From Pachyseris speciosa (lineage: Eukaryota; Cnidaria; Anthozoa; Scleractinia; Pachyseridae), in the NCBI GenBank assembly GCA_016490735.1, contig JAEMWC010002021.1, positions 1 through 64,000 of the forward strand: 64,000 nt of DNA, read 5' to 3'. The notes under the pieces are model-generated. The model made no database searches. It saw nothing but the letters and a program-made list of their open reading frames with translations, and was not told the DNA's origin. Shown piece by piece: positions 34,201 through 46,500 of the stretch (position 1 is the stretch's first letter; each line of letters starts with the position of its first letter). The translations under genes were made by a program, and so were the position numbers.

Positions 34201-36260
34201 ACAAACCTCTGTTTCTTTTATTTATGTTGCTTGTTAAGTATTTTCTAGCTTCTGTCTGATCTTTTGCTTTACTAAATATAATGGATTTCATACTTTTTAT
34301 TTGTCATTGTTTGTACCTTGTTTCCTCCTCTAATTGTTTCTCCAAAGCTTCAATTTGTTTATTGCAAGAAATAACAGCATCCTCTAGTTCATGCTACAAG
34401 AAAAAGAAAACATCTCAGGCATTATATCTGAAGGGTTTCTACAGTTGAAAGGCTTCCATAGACTGAAATATTTTCTTGGGAGAATGCGGTCTTTAGTTTG
34501 GCGTGTGGTTCCTTTGTATGCACAACCTGCAAATCATGTGTATAATATATTAAGTGACTTACTGATTCAGCTTCCATTTTGCTGTAGTCCCCTTTGTGTG
34601 CTGGTCCCTTCATACTGTCAAGTCTTTTGTCAATCCTGTTAAAATTGACTCAAATTGAAATGGCTTTGTAATTCAGTAAAATATTTTTGTCAACTGAAGG
34701 CTTTTGTCAATCCTGTTAAAACTGACTCGCAATGAATTGAAATGGCTTTGCAAGTCAGTTTTGAGTCCCCCTATGATAGAAAGGTTAACCATGAAGACAG
34801 CAGACATATTTTTCCAAGTCTAAGACAGTTGAGAGATTTTCTGACAAAAATAATAGTCAATATCAATGTGCTGCTAAGAACTTTAATATTGCCTCCAGTC
34901 TTCTCTCCACTATGAATCTGAACAACTTGTACTTTCCATGCAGTCTTGTTTTTGTGGCAGTAGCAAATCCAAACCTTTGTCTGTTTTCAAAAGCTAAGGT
35001 TACAGACTTTAAAAGACTTTAAAAGACAAAGATGATTACCTTGATGCAACCATGATAACACATGAGATGAAATTTCAAAATCCTTGACCTTAGCTTCTTT
35101 CAAAGCTTGCATTAAATAGATTTGTCTCTCTCACTTTGGCTTACACATATTTTCTCCCATTTTTCTTTGCTTTTTTTATATCTGTAATATCTGATTTGTA
35201 ATAAAATTAATTTGGCATGCCACGACTAGCGTTTTTGGCTAACTGCGTGTCAATAAATTGCACAGTCAATATTATGGAATAAATGTCTTGTCAAAAAAAA
35301 AAAAACTCTATTTACACCTTTCTGATAACTGCTTTAAATGAACTTGTATGTCCTTCTTTTTGGATTCTTTGCCAACAGAGTTGAGGACACTCCTGCAAAG
35401 CGAAAAAGGTGTTAATAAATCAAGATTTCTATTTAGTATAAAATTGCAATTAAATATTTGCAAAACATTCTTTGTGTAAGAGAATGAAACAATCCCCAAG
35501 TATTGCTCTGACAATGCAAGCTCCATAGGTCAGTTAATTAAATGTTGTTCAAATTCAATCTGGCAAATGGTTGATTTTAAAATATGTTGATTACAAACAA
35601 TGACATGAATGTGTATAGCAGATGCTACCACAAAATTGGGTTCAACCAACCCCAGCTGGACCTGGAACACTCAGGGTCTTTAAATAACTGAAGTAAACTG
35701 CTGCCTTTGCAATTTATGATATCTTTCTAGTCTTCCCAGATAAGGACGAAAAACCATACATACTGTAGGTCCTGTCTGACAGTACTTTCACTTAACCTGA
35801 CTCTGTGGGACGTAAAAGAACCAGTAGGGACGTAACAAATCTCTGGCAGTGACCACCCCTAGTGTCTGTCCCTATTTGACATTATCCCTGAAAAGACCTG
35901 ACAGGGAGTGGATAATTAAGTATGTATGTAACATTGTATTACTAGAAGACTTTGTTATTTACCGGTAATTTATATGTACTTACAAAACTGTACTTTCCAG
36001 TACTTGCTTGGCATATTTCTTTGTTGAAGAGCTGAGTGGTTTCCATTTGGCATATGTCTTTTTGGTGACAGTCATGTCTCTGATGCGCTCTGGAGTTGCA
36101 TCAGCTTGTTTATCTTGCTTTCTTCTTTGATAAACTCTTTTCTTGGTAACAGTACTCTGTTTATGTGTGACTTCAGACTCACCTGTGAAATAAAAATGAA
36201 GGGAAAAGACAACAGCTTATTTAACTTAACTTTGCGAATAATAACAACAATAATACACCT

Positions 36261-36310
<50 letters not shown>

Positions 36311-36417
36311 CACTTTATTTAAGTCTCAAATGTATTTAGCCGAGCACAGATGCTCTACTAACTGGGGAGACTAAATCAAATCAAAGTTAAATAAATCAAA
36401 TGAAATCAAATGTTGGT

Positions 36418-36450
<33 letters not shown>

Positions 36451-38580
36451 AGAAAAACCTCTCGGAGCAGAGTAGAGAACCAACAAACTCAGCCCACTTA
36501 TGACGCCGAGTCCAGGAATCGAACCCGGGACACACTGGTGGAAGGCGAGCACTCTCACCACTGCGCCAACTCCGCTCCCCTAAATAATAAATTTAATAAT
36601 AATAATAATAATAATATATACGATGAAACAAGCAAACCACTACCTTCACAATATGTTAGGGTGTGTTCCTTTGGGATGATGTGGATCAGGATCAATGATC
36701 CCAGATCACTCGGATCATCAGATGGTGCATCAAAGGAACCAAGAAATCCTCTCTGGGAAAGGATTCTCTGGTTCCTTTGATGCACCACGATCTGAGTGAT
36801 CTTGGATTATTGATCCTGATCTGGATCAATGATGGATTATCTGGTTCCTTTGATGTACCACGATCTGAGTGATCTTGGATTATTGATCCTGATCTGGATC
36901 AATGATGGATTCCTCGGTTCCTTTGATGTACTATGATCCGAGTGATCTTGGGTCATTGATCCTGATCTGGATCAATGATGGATTCCTCGGTTCCTTTGAT
37001 GCACCATGATCTGAGTGATCTTGGATCATTGATCCTGATCTGGATCAATGATGGATTCTCTGGTTCCTTTGATGTACCACGATCTGAGTGATCTTGGATT
37101 ATTGATCCTCATCTGGATCATCCCAAATATCTTGCATTTTTTCAATAGAAAATTCCTTACCTTCAGTTAGTTCAGATGTTGAGTGTTTGCGAGAGGACGA
37201 TTTTTCATCAGTTGAAGAAATACTTCCCTTTTTCCTCTGTCAAACAGTTAAAACAGACTCTATTCAACAAAGGATATTAAACCTGGGCAAATGGATATAT
37301 CTCACCTTAAGTTATGACAAAACACCGTACCTACATTTACTGTATATTGCTAGGTAAGATTGCACATCTTCATTCTTTAGCCTCTTCAGGGGGAGACAAG
37401 ACAACTTCAGGACATCTATAATCACTCTGCATTCTTATTAGCCAATCTTTCTTACCCTGAATTCTTTGCATGACTCTTTTCAAGTCATTCCTAGGGGAGG
37501 GTCACACCCATCCATAAGAAAATAATGGTATGTGTTGCTACAAAGGGTACACTTTACAAGCTGTTTTAGTTTACAAATCTGAGAATTATCAACTAGACTA
37601 GTGTATCCTAATTACCAGAAACTGATTAGTGCTATTCATAAACAACAGGAACCGTTAACATGAAGTGCCTTTGTCATTAGACGTCATTACAACTACATTA
37701 TGATGACTGCTTCTGGCAAGAAGTCTATAGTTGGGTGGAGATTTTGGTGTCTAGCTAGTGCTAGTCTTGATGTGAGTTGCAAAAAGCACCTAAACATTGT
37801 CTGGAAATGAGTTAGAGTTTCTATGATCCGCCAGCACAGCGCCCTACCCCCAAAATTGACAGTGCCCACCCTGGTTCCCTCTATGCCAGGAAGACTGCCC
37901 CCTGCCATTTATGTTTGGTGTGAGTGCACTCCTCAGATATTGAATAAGATTTGACAGTTACTTTCAGTATTATTTGAAGAACTTCATGATCGGTCTGTTT
38001 GTGAATCTCAGAATCAGATGCCACTTTAACTTTCTTTTTGAGAAGTCTTTGGAGCTGTCCCAGTCCCATGCAATGTAAGGCACAACACTTTGGCTAAGTG
38101 CACCCAACATCGCCTTCAGGGATCAATGATATTTGTCTTGAACCAAAGCTGGATATCTTAACTTGCGCTACAGTATAAGCTTGTGTGTTATGATCTACAT
38201 GTGTAAGGGCATTACCGTACGTAACTTAATTTTTAAAAGTTAAGTTTAATGTTAAGCTTTACTTATACCTTAGGCCGTTTACGGTGACTGGATTCGAGAC
38301 TGGTAGTCGCAGTATCATTTGCTCGCCGCTTGTTTCTTTCTGGCCCTTCTTTAACCTCAAGTACACTGGCTGAAGTTGGCTGTGTTCTTTCCGCAGATGA
38401 CCTGCTCTTACGTCGTGACTTCGGATCATAAGCGATTCTACTCCGACGCCTTGGTTTGGTTCTCTCCAACTTTTTTTCACCCCCTTGTGTATTTGATGAA
38501 GCTGATTGATTTCTTTCAGTTGAGCTAGTTTTACGACGTGACTTTGGAGCGTAAGCGATTCTGCTCCTTCTCTTGCTCAT
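31238..38580 (-). CDS. CENPQ: Centromere protein Q homologue (9 coding exons)
   Basis: CENP-Q is a subunit of the CENP-O/P/Q/R/U module of the constitutive centromere-associated network and acts at the inner kinetochore. Exons in transcription order: 38580-38269, 37236-37161, 36182-35984, 35392-35318, 34635-34563, 34393-34317, 34006-33934, 32017-31928, 31375-31238. All junctions are GT..AG and phase-compatible; 1113 nt, 370 aa (human 268 aa). The family signature is TYAKWKPLSSSTKKYAKQVL (about 173-192) followed by SVLNSVGKESKKKDIQVHLKQL. A glutamine-rich coiled coil (QQQELQQQRQ) comes next, then a C-terminal helix ending LSTRTNALLSS. The extra N-terminal 130 residues are basic and contain two tandem copies of a 28-residue block (RRSRIAY-PKSRRK). 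The start ATG at 38580 is the first in frame with exon 1. The chosen homology rests on the middle and C-terminal motifs. Confidence 0.85.
32530..33050 (+). mobile_element. LINE 3' fragment (RT C-terminus)
   Basis: The + strand at 32550-32918 reads AARIITGTKKHEHISPVLRE, LNWLPIHLAVQYRDTVMAFK, LAPPYLCNKF, and RSFHYRATTLWNALPDDMKD. This is the well-known C-terminal tail of Jockey/CR1-group LINE proteins. A tail of TTTACAGTTTACAG repeats (about 33030-33052) ends it. In CENPQ intron 7, antisense to the gene. Confidence 0.85.
33314..33560 (+). mobile_element. tRNA-derived SINE, family 2, plus copy
   Basis: The head GGGATGGCGCAGTGGTGAGAGC gives an A box (33329-33346), and GGTTCGATTCC gives a perfect B box (33372-33382). 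The body contains GAGAGGTTTTTCTCCGGG and a CTCCACAAAAACCAACATT block, ending in an AT-rich tail. In CENPQ intron 7. An inverted relative is at 36300-36581. Confidence 0.85.
35665..35930 (+). mobile_element. SINE family 1, truncated copy
   Basis: Shares CTCAGGGTCTTTAAATAACTG, TCTAGTCTTCCCAGATAAGG and the GTAAAAGAACC block with the SINE at 21160-21545. The tRNA-like head is missing. In CENPQ intron 3. Confidence 0.75.
36265..36310. repeat. (AAT)n microsatellite
   Basis: About 15 AAT units adjoining the 3' end of the minus-strand SINE. A shorter run is at 36594-36618. Confidence 0.9.
36300..36581 (-). mobile_element. tRNA-derived SINE, family 2, minus copy
   Basis: On the minus strand the head GGGGAGCGGAGTTGGCGCAG and box B GGTTCGATTCC match the family at 33314. 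The conserved body CTCTACTCTGCTCCGAGAGG and GGTTTTCCCCTTTCACC follow. The 3' part contains a segment (TTTAGTCTCCCCAGTTAG) not present in the 33314 copy. In CENPQ intron 2, same strand as the gene. Confidence 0.85.
36660..37132. repeat. 73-bp minisatellite with an inverted leading unit
   Basis: Five direct copies start at 36769, 36842, 36915, 36988 and 37061, exactly 73 bp apart, each beginning (T/C)GGTTCCTTTGATG and containing GAGTGATCTTGG and GATCCTGATCTGGATCA. The segment 36660-36768 holds the same unit in reverse orientation (CATCAAAGGAACCA), making an inverted repeat with the array. The unit contains many short GATC-type palindromes. In CENPQ intron 2. Confidence 0.9.
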
Positions 38581-38999
38581 GGCTTTTCGACTCAAAAGAC
38601 CGCCTTCTTTCAAAATTCCGCCAGAAATGCAGTGTCAACTCAACTGCGTAACAGGGGTGGGGTGGAGAACAAGCTTTCGACTTTATTACAATTCATGGCA
38701 ACTTATACTACTAGTGAGACAATACAAGGAGCAAAGATAGATTTTTGGGGTACGATAAATGAGAATTCCATGGAAACTCTTCTTTTTGGCTGCCATGAAA
38801 ATTAAGTATTACCGAAGGTATTCGAAATTGTAGAAAGGCATAGCCTACCCAAGCTTGTTCTCCATATCTGTACCAGGTATTTGTGTATGTATACCCTCTA
38901 CCCCGCCCTGAAATCGTCTTTGTAAAGCTACCACAATGCACTTCGCGTTGTGAAGCGAGTGAAAAGCAATGAAAAGCTATTCGCTTTACGTTTTCAAAA
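38581..38999. promoter_or_regulatory. Divergent CENPQ / MRPL34 promoter interval
   Basis: Only 419 bp separate the start codons of CENPQ (minus) and MRPL34 (plus), so both 5' UTRs and promoters must lie here. I see no clear TATA box, as is common for housekeeping divergent pairs. Shared regulation is inference. Confidence 0.5.
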
Positions 39000-39257
39000 A
39001 TGGGTTGGTTCTCTTCGCTAATTTCACGCACTCTTTCTCAGCCAGTGTCCCAACTTCCAGGCGTATCGTATATTTTAGGAAGAGCCTTTCCTGTTTTCCA
39101 GCAGCCTTGTCGTTATGTGAGGTATGGTATGGAATATCAACCGAACAATCTGCAGAGAAAACGGAAGCATGGCTTCCTGGCGAGACTCAGGACTCGAGCT
39201 GGGAGAAAGATTCTAGAGAGACGGAAGAAGAAGGGGAGAAAGTTTCTGTCCCATTGA
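39000..39257 (+). CDS. MRPL34: Mitochondrial ribosomal protein bL34m
   Basis: An 85-aa intronless protein. It has a mitochondrial-type leader ([20 protein letters not shown], rich in S/R with no acidic residue), then the entire bL34 fold: [38 protein letters not shown], ending SH. bL34 is a small basic protein of the large ribosomal subunit that packs against 23S-type rRNA near the exit-tunnel side. The ATG follows TTTTCAAAA. Length and pattern match animal MRPL34. There is a candidate AATAAA at 39411. Confidence 0.93.
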   Translation: MGWFSSLISRTLSQPVSQLPGVSYILGRAFPVFQQPCRYVRYGMEYQPNNLQRKRKHGFLARLRTRAGRKILERRKKKGRKFLSH

Positions 39258-39410
39258 TGAATTAAGCAAGGCTACGAGGATGATTCTTCTATGCGAAAGT
39301 CGTGGAAGAACTAGCTATGTAACTTCAGCTTTACTAGGGATGGGTTCTATGGAAGAATTGTTCGGATGAGAAAGTTGAAGTGCATTTGACTGGAAGGCAG
39401 TTGAACGTGA

Positions 39411-39416
39411 AATAAA
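39411..39416 (+). terminator. Candidate MRPL34 polyadenylation signal
   Basis: AATAAA 154 bp after the MRPL34 stop codon. Confidence 0.6.
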
Positions 39417-40481
39417 AAGAAACTCGTGTTATAATGTTGAATAGTGCGTGGCACTTTGCTGAGAAAGTACGAAACATCGACATTTTGGTTGTCATTGCTG
39501 TCGTCGTCATCATTATCGTCGCCCAGAATAATTATAGTGATGATTGGCGTAAAACAGACTGTCTTAATTCTGATTGGTTGGAGCGAATCATATTGTCTGT
39601 GAAGGAGTTATTACAATCATGAATGATGATACAGCACAGATTGACAATAGTCGCAAATTCCGACTCATGGACTGTGCACAAGAGTTAGTGAAAGCTGAAG
39701 TCAAATAAAAGGGAACTTGATAACAACAACCCCAACTTGACTCCTTTTGGTAAACAGAAACTCTTGCCTTGTTTGATCCTTGGTTGTATTGTCAGTGTCA
39801 TTGTAACCATGTGGTCCCATTATTGTCCAATGCCAGCTGAGTCCCACTCCAGCTTTGACTAAGATTCTTTGTGGTTACCGTTTTTGATTCTGCTCCATGC
39901 TATATTCCAGTCCTTTTCTGCAAAAGAGAGCTCTTCTTACTTCCAGCCTATTTCCTGCTGTTTTCCATCCATGAAATTTATTGTAAGTATCCTTCATCCT
40001 GTCTTAATTTTCAACTATTTTTATCTATGGCCTAGCATAAACTCGTGTGACCCATGTTACGGGGAACTGCAAAAATGAACTGCATTCACTTATGAATGCA
40101 ACAGTGAAATAAAGTGATTTTCAAATAAAAGCACTGCAAAGTTAAAGGTCTTGATTTATTCTTCAGTTAAAGGGGCTCTATCAAGTAAATTGGATAAATT
40201 CAAAAATGCATTCGCAACAATAGAACCTTTAAAAAATCTTCAGCTTCTTTACATAGTACTTGCTATGTGCAATAAATCTTATTTTCAGTTTTCTTTGGCA
40301 CGATGACAAAGAAGAGATAGATAACAACTTGAAAAAAGTTAGTCCGACTTTTTCAAGTTTTGTCATTGCGTCTTGGAAAAATCACCATAAAATAATATTT
40401 GTTTCTTTTTTTTTGAGAAATCTCTTTAAATCTTCCTCTTCATGTTAAAGGGACTGTTATGGAAAAAGCACTTCCTCATAA

Positions 40482-41532
40482 TTAAGGACAGTGCCTCATA
40501 TTGCTAGTGTGCATACGTACTGCGCACCATGCAACCATCTTGTCTTGTGCGATTTCCTCAGAAGATTGTTTTGATGGTTATTGTATTTTTTGTAAGCTCT
40601 TGATTTAGCGGATAGCTTTACAGGATTGGCAAAAACCAAAAACCCATGAACGAAAGCATTACTGGTGTGTTTTATGAAATTACGCTGAATCACGGAAAAG
40701 CAAGTGAAGTGAAGAGGCAAATATAAATATAAGCTTAATCAAAACATATTGTTATATAAAGTGATTCAAGGAAATCGCTTAAAAAAGTTATGTGCTACAC
40801 ATACGGTTTAATACACAACAAATCCGTTTATTGCTGTTTCAACAATAATAAAAAGATGTTTTCATCGAACATGTGTAAACATAACAAGATGTCTTACATC
40901 TGTTACCTTCAATTCGTAACTGATGAAAAGCTTGAACTTAATTTGCCTGAATAACGGACTGTGAAAATCAGAAACAAGGAATCACGGATACTGGCTCTCA
41001 AACTGCGTAGTTTTTATGTATTTCAAAGCTCCTTCCAGACAAATAATACAACTACAAGAAACACTGAACTGCACCCCCACTTTTTACCTCACAAAACGAA
41101 AGTGGTAAGCCTACTCAACACATGGTGATTTTTTCATAGTTCACAAAATATATTTAGCCTGTTTTTTGCTCAACTAGAAGAGAACAGTCAGGGCCAAAAA
41201 TGGGTATAGTGCAATGATTTTGTAATAAATACCACATAAAAAGTAGTTTTTATATCACCAGTTGTTATGTGTTTCAAAGCTTGTGGTTTGTTGTTGTTTT
41301 GGTGTATGTAAACGGGAATTCTAAGGAAATGTTCAGAGAAATTTTTCTTGTTTTCTTTTTTTTGAAAAAAATACTGTCTATTTTTTCAAGCTTTGCACTT
41401 AATTATCTCTGAAAAATGCGTGGTTACCCCCAATTTTCTTTTCAATTTTCAATGGCCCTTACAAACATCTACTTTTTTGTATAGTGATTATCAGTGAAAA
41501 AATATCTTCATATTAGGAGGCACCGTCCTTAA
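40482..41532. mobile_element. Non-autonomous DNA transposon with TTAAGGAC(A/G)GTGCCTC ends
   Basis: The left end TTAAGGACAGTGCCTCATAT and right end ATATTAGGAGGCACCGTCCTTAA are inverted repeats of about 20 bp, with TTAA at each border. The roughly 1 kb interior has no transposase reading. TTAA borders hint at piggyBac-type mobilisation. Between MRPL34 and the WD40 gene. Confidence 0.75.
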
Positions 41533-42048
41533 GCAAGCTTACACCGAGAACTGTAGTGACAGCACCCCTTCAAGGCATAAAATACGCTTACTGGTACATA
41601 GTGAACTATTATTTTCATCTGCCTCCAAATTCTCATTTTCCTTGCTTTCTAAATTGTGATGGGGGTCTTTTCTACTGGTACCTTAAAACATTTCTTGTGA
41701 AAACTGACATGTTATGAAACTTTTGATCTTAGTTCTCCGGAGCTAACAGAAAAAAATAAGATTGTGATGGAGAACAGTCGCATACTGATAAGGCATTTTT
41801 CATTTTCATCTACACTAAACAGAAACAAATGCAACAAATTCTTCAAATTTGCATCTCGTTATATTTACAGAATTATCACCTGCAATTTGATACTTGAGAA
41901 GTTGCAGGTGATGCCCTAAAAATAAATAGATATTATGAAATAGAACTCTTAGGCCCTTCAAGGTATAATAGGATATAATAGTTGCCAAATTGCTCTGTCA
42001 TAGATGAAAGCCTTCACAGCAGCAGCATTGTTTTTTATGTAGTATTTA

Positions 42049-42231
42049 TAGACCTTTTTCATAATGGCGGGCGATTTTAATTATTCTTTTGAATATGTGT
42101 TAATTAGCCCTACTAACCTCACTTTAATGAAAATATTCTATTGAATTTTGCACATGCTGACGAGGCTAGTAGGGCTCATTATCATAAGAATAAAAGAATA
42201 ATTTGTCGGGCGCCATTATGAAAAGGGTCTA
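42049..42231. mobile_element. MITE with TAGACC(C)TTTTTCATAATGGCG ends
   Basis: TAGACCTTTTTCATAATGGCG at the left mirrors CGCCATTATGAAAAGGGTCTA at the right. Inner arms also pair (AATTATTCTTTTGA / AAAAGAATAATT, TTAGCCCTACTAACCTC / GAGGCTAGTAGGGCTC). Confidence 0.85.
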
Positions 42232-42251
42232 TGACATGATGTGAACAGTCA

Positions 42252-42345
42252 TGGGAACACCCAACCCCGTTCCCAGGGTCTCTTCTCTTCCCACTCCAGG
42301 GGCCAGGGAGAGGAAAGACCCTGGGAACAAGGTTGGGGAACACCC
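42252..42345. repeat. Foldback hairpin, GTTCCCAGGGTC arms
   Basis: GGGAACACCCAACCCCGTTCC then CAGGGTC pair with GACCCTG then GGAACAAGGTTGGGGAACACC around a purine-rich loop. Short GC-rich foldback element. Confidence 0.8.
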
Positions 42346-42788
42346 AGCTGTGCAGATAAAATTTTAGTCAGATATAATATATAGAAATACCCACTTCCTG
42401 TTCCTGTGGTTATATAATCTAAATTACTGGTTTGTGTAAGTCCTAAAAACATAATTTATGAAAGAAAATTATTTGCATATTCTTCTGTGTTTGTGTATGG
42501 CTAAAAGGGATCAAGAAATGATGGTTAGGGATGATTTAGGGTGCATGCATACAAGGCCAAAAAGAGCATAACAAGGTTTTCAAATTGTTTGCAATTAATT
42601 TTTTTATAAAGGGCTGGGGCCAGCCACATCAGGTCTTTTGAAGTGTTTACTGGTGACTAATATGTGGCCCTGGGGATTTTGGATAACAATAGCAATGGAC
42701 ACAGGATAATTCAACCAACATTAATTAAGAAGAGGGAATGTAGGCACCCAAGGCCACTTCCAGTTTTAATGACTTAAAAACACTCACA

Positions 42789-42810
42789 CATAATAATAAT
42801 AATAATAATA

Positions 42811-42861
<51 letters not shown>
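42789..42861. repeat. (AAT)n microsatellite
   Basis: About 24 AAT units with one slipped unit, about 650 bp upstream of the WD40 gene start. Smaller (AAT)n runs lie in that gene's intron 3 (46803-46840 and 47039-47065). Confidence 0.95.
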
Positions 42862-42862
<1 letters not shown>

Positions 42863-43507
42863 TATGCTTAGATATTCTTTGCCTGAAAGCTGTGTGCTGT
42901 GGTCACTTCAGAACACTTAAAAGAGTTTCTTGAAGTTTCTGATGGTATAAGTTGCACAATAATTTCACTTTTTCGTTTTTCACTTACAACAAATTTCAAA
43001 GGCACGTGACCATGAGATTGTCTTTTAGTAAAAGTTGTCTGTCTGTTGTCTGTCCATTCACACAACACAATGCTTATATTTCTTTGTTTTTCTTGAATCG
43101 TGATTAGGGGACCCCTTTGTCACGTGACTTCAGAAGAGGGAAAATAAAATTCAGCCGTGAGAAAAAATTTCAGCTGTTACATTTTCATTGTGTTCGCGAA
43201 GTTAAACGACAGACGTCAAGTTCAAGAATTTCGAGCAGAATAGAATTTTTTCTCCCACACGTTATTTATGACGATGGTGTAGCTTGGAGCGAAGCTTGTG
43301 GGGTCTCTTGCAGCGTTTGAATGTTAAAATTCAAGGTAAACAACAAGAAGAAATATTTACTAACGACGAACTGGAAGAATCCTTAAAGCCAATGAAAGTT
43401 GCTTAACAAGTTTCGAAAGGGATAAGTCGGGATTAGAGAAGTATCAACTTTGGTGACGATATTTTGCGTTGAAACCTATCGACCGCGAATTTGCGGTGAT
43501 TCTCTGA

Positions 43508-46500
43508 ATGAGCGTTTCGGCCGAAAAGCAGACACATCTTAGCGGCCACAAGTGGCATATTTCTCGGTTAGAATTTAGTCCAGGAGGACTGCATCTTGCA
43601 TCCGCAAGCTGGGATAAAACAGTTCGAATATGGGATCTCAGCACACTGGAGTCTGTGTTTGTGTTGCGACACCACCGAAACCCGGTGACCTGTCTTTCTT
43701 GGCAGCAGGGAACAAGTGCTGCAGGTTGCCTTGGCACGCTTGCCTCCGGTTCGGCTGACAGCACTGTTGCTCTGTGGAACGGGGAAACGGGAAAACTGCT
43801 TCAGTCTTTTTCACAGCATAAAGGATGGGTTTTGGGGGCTTCGTTTTCAAGTGACGGTAGTCTGCTGGCCTCCTCAGGTTGGGACAAAACTGTGTGCCTC
43901 ACGGACGTGCGAACCGGACAATTAGTTCATAGGCTCGTTGGTCATTCGACAGGCGTTTGGACTTGTTCGTTTCAAACGGATGGAATTTCAACAAATTTTC
44001 TTTGTTCTGGTGCAGACGATGGATCTTTAAAGATTGGGACTCGAGGATGGCAAGTTCGGTGATGTCCCTCGTTGGAGCTCATGATGATAGCGTCAAATCA
44101 TGTGCGTGGTCTCCCGACGGTGGATACGTGGCTTCAGGGGCGGCGGATAACAAGGTGAGAACAGATCGAAAAATTGTACCCGAAAAAGGTAACAAATGTT
44201 GAGTGAAAATAAATATAGCTCATGACCAAAGGATTAAATTGTCAGTAACTGATTCCTAAATGGTTTATCAGTCTATAGAATCAAAAACTTAAGATAGCTG
44301 AACCCTGGCAATAGATTAGGATAGCAGATAAGCTTTATAACTTTTCGCACTTTACGGAAATGTTATGATACACGAATCACTTGTAATTTATTTTTGGCCA
44401 CCTTTATAAAAGCGACGAGGTGAATTACCCGAAAGAAACACAGTGATCAATACTCTTGACGACGAATATTTCGTGTGTTTTGAGTAGAGACTTTAATTTT
44501 CGAGATCATTTATATTTAATATACGATTTGTCGTAATAAAACCAAACATGGAAAGGAAACTGCTTAATTAATTATCAGCGCACGCGAAAGTTTTTGCGAC
44601 GTTCACTTCACATTCAAATCGAAACAGGCCTGAAGTTACTTATTTTAGCGACAAAACTAAGTTGAAAGAACTTAAGTGGAAATTGTTGGTAAGGTCTCCT
44701 GCGGTAATGGATGTCACTGAAGAATTTGTTTTCATTCGGATAATTGACGTTCGATATTGAAATATCTGCTTCTCATCTACTCAAGTGCACTTCCTTGACA
44801 ATAGCTGCCAACCTGTCTCTTGTCTGGTTTGCGAAGATAACTGAAGAGGGGATCAATTGTTTTGTTAGTTTCAAAGGCTGGCAATACTGGTCTGAATGTT
44901 TAACATTTTGTTTAGCAGTCGTAATTATCTCCTCTGAAACGGACATCACGTTGTTTTGACTTCAAATTAAGGCAACGCCAGTCTTTTGTATTGCAAAACA
45001 AAGAAAAGGTCGATCTGTGCAAAGGAAAGGTTACGATGTAAATTACCGGAACAAATTACTACGTACTTGAAGATCAAAATCCGAGAAAGTATGTCTGCAG
45101 TACGGACGTAAAATTAACCTTTTTCCCCTTAAATTGCAAAAATCGATACTTGTACACTAGGATGTTATGTTAACATGGAATAATTAAAGTCGGTGTAGCA
45201 TGTACACAAGCTAAGTCGGTGTTTTGTGAAAAATAATCTTTTTGTGAATTATTAATAATAGGTAATGGGAAATAGTTTACACAAACGTTCGGGGTGGAGC
45301 AAGTATTAAGTTCCCTTCACAACGTTTGGGATGCTGATTTTACAATCAATTTCCTTCTAAAATTAGAACGTTTAGAAACATTTAATTCTCTGACCAAACA
45401 TGAAAGAAAAATAAATTTGCAAAAAGTACAAAAAAACACAAAACAAAATCAAAACAAACAAACAAACAGATTTTTAGGTATAAGTATCAGGCGGTTGAAA
45501 GCCTAAGTTGTTATGCTTTTTTCAATCCTTATTTTTTTTTCTAAATCATGGTGCCATTGTGCTTGTTATATCTAGACAATTTTTTACTTTCCCTAATAAG
45601 AAACAACTAGGGGCCCAAATCACATTCTCCTGATCACTCCTATTCCTGTATCCTCTTCGGGCACAAATCGTGATGTCCCCAGTCCAAATTTGGCCCAAAT
45701 CCGAATTTCTATGTGTGGATTTTGCCCCAAATCCCAGTGAATAAATAATCAGTGCTACATGACTATGTTTTCCATGGATGTGCAAATCTGATTTATATAC
45801 ATGCAAGTTGACTTCTTTTCCTTGTTTCTCTCTTTGAGATGTACCATCAACATATTTATTCATCCGACAATGGAAAACAAAAATCGTTTATCTTATAGAT
45901 TGCTTTGTGGGAACCAAGAAGTGGAACCTTGCTCATCAAAATCCGTGGACATGAAGATGCTGTCAATGAAGTGCAGTTTTATCCATTAGTCAGCAACAAG
46001 TTGGTTCCCATCATCTTCTCTGTTGGTGATAACAGCTGTCGAGTGTGGCATCCTTTGAGAAAGCGAAGCAAACAGCTTCAGATGATCAAGCAGCACAGGC
46101 TTGGTCTAGAGGTATGGGAGAGGAAATATCACAAGTTGTTATGGAAAATATGATTAAAAGCATTGCGACAAGAGCTCTATATTTTTTTGGTCCACCCTTA
46201 TCAGTAAAATAAGCTGAGTTAGTAGTGTCTTGTGCCAAGATCCATGGTATGAAGCTATATCATTCTATGAGTAAATGTATTTTCCAAATCGTGAATGCAT
46301 TGATCCAAAGCTGAATGGCAAAGACTTGTTTCAGGTATCATGCATATCATATCATAGATATACCTTCATACCATGGCTTTCAAGAGTAATACAGCACTAC
46401 CATGTAATATTGTGCCTTTATAAACTGACTTAACAGACCAGTTACTCTTACAGTAAGGGCTGAGATCATCCTTTTAACAACCCTGCTCTTTTGTTTTGCT

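Noticed and set aside
36769..37132. CRISPR-like array
   Set aside because: Repeats are contiguous 73-bp units without unique spacers, in a eukaryotic intron.
45546..45863. Antisense open frame in WD40-gene intron 1
   Set aside because: No motif, no splice support, low-complexity composition.
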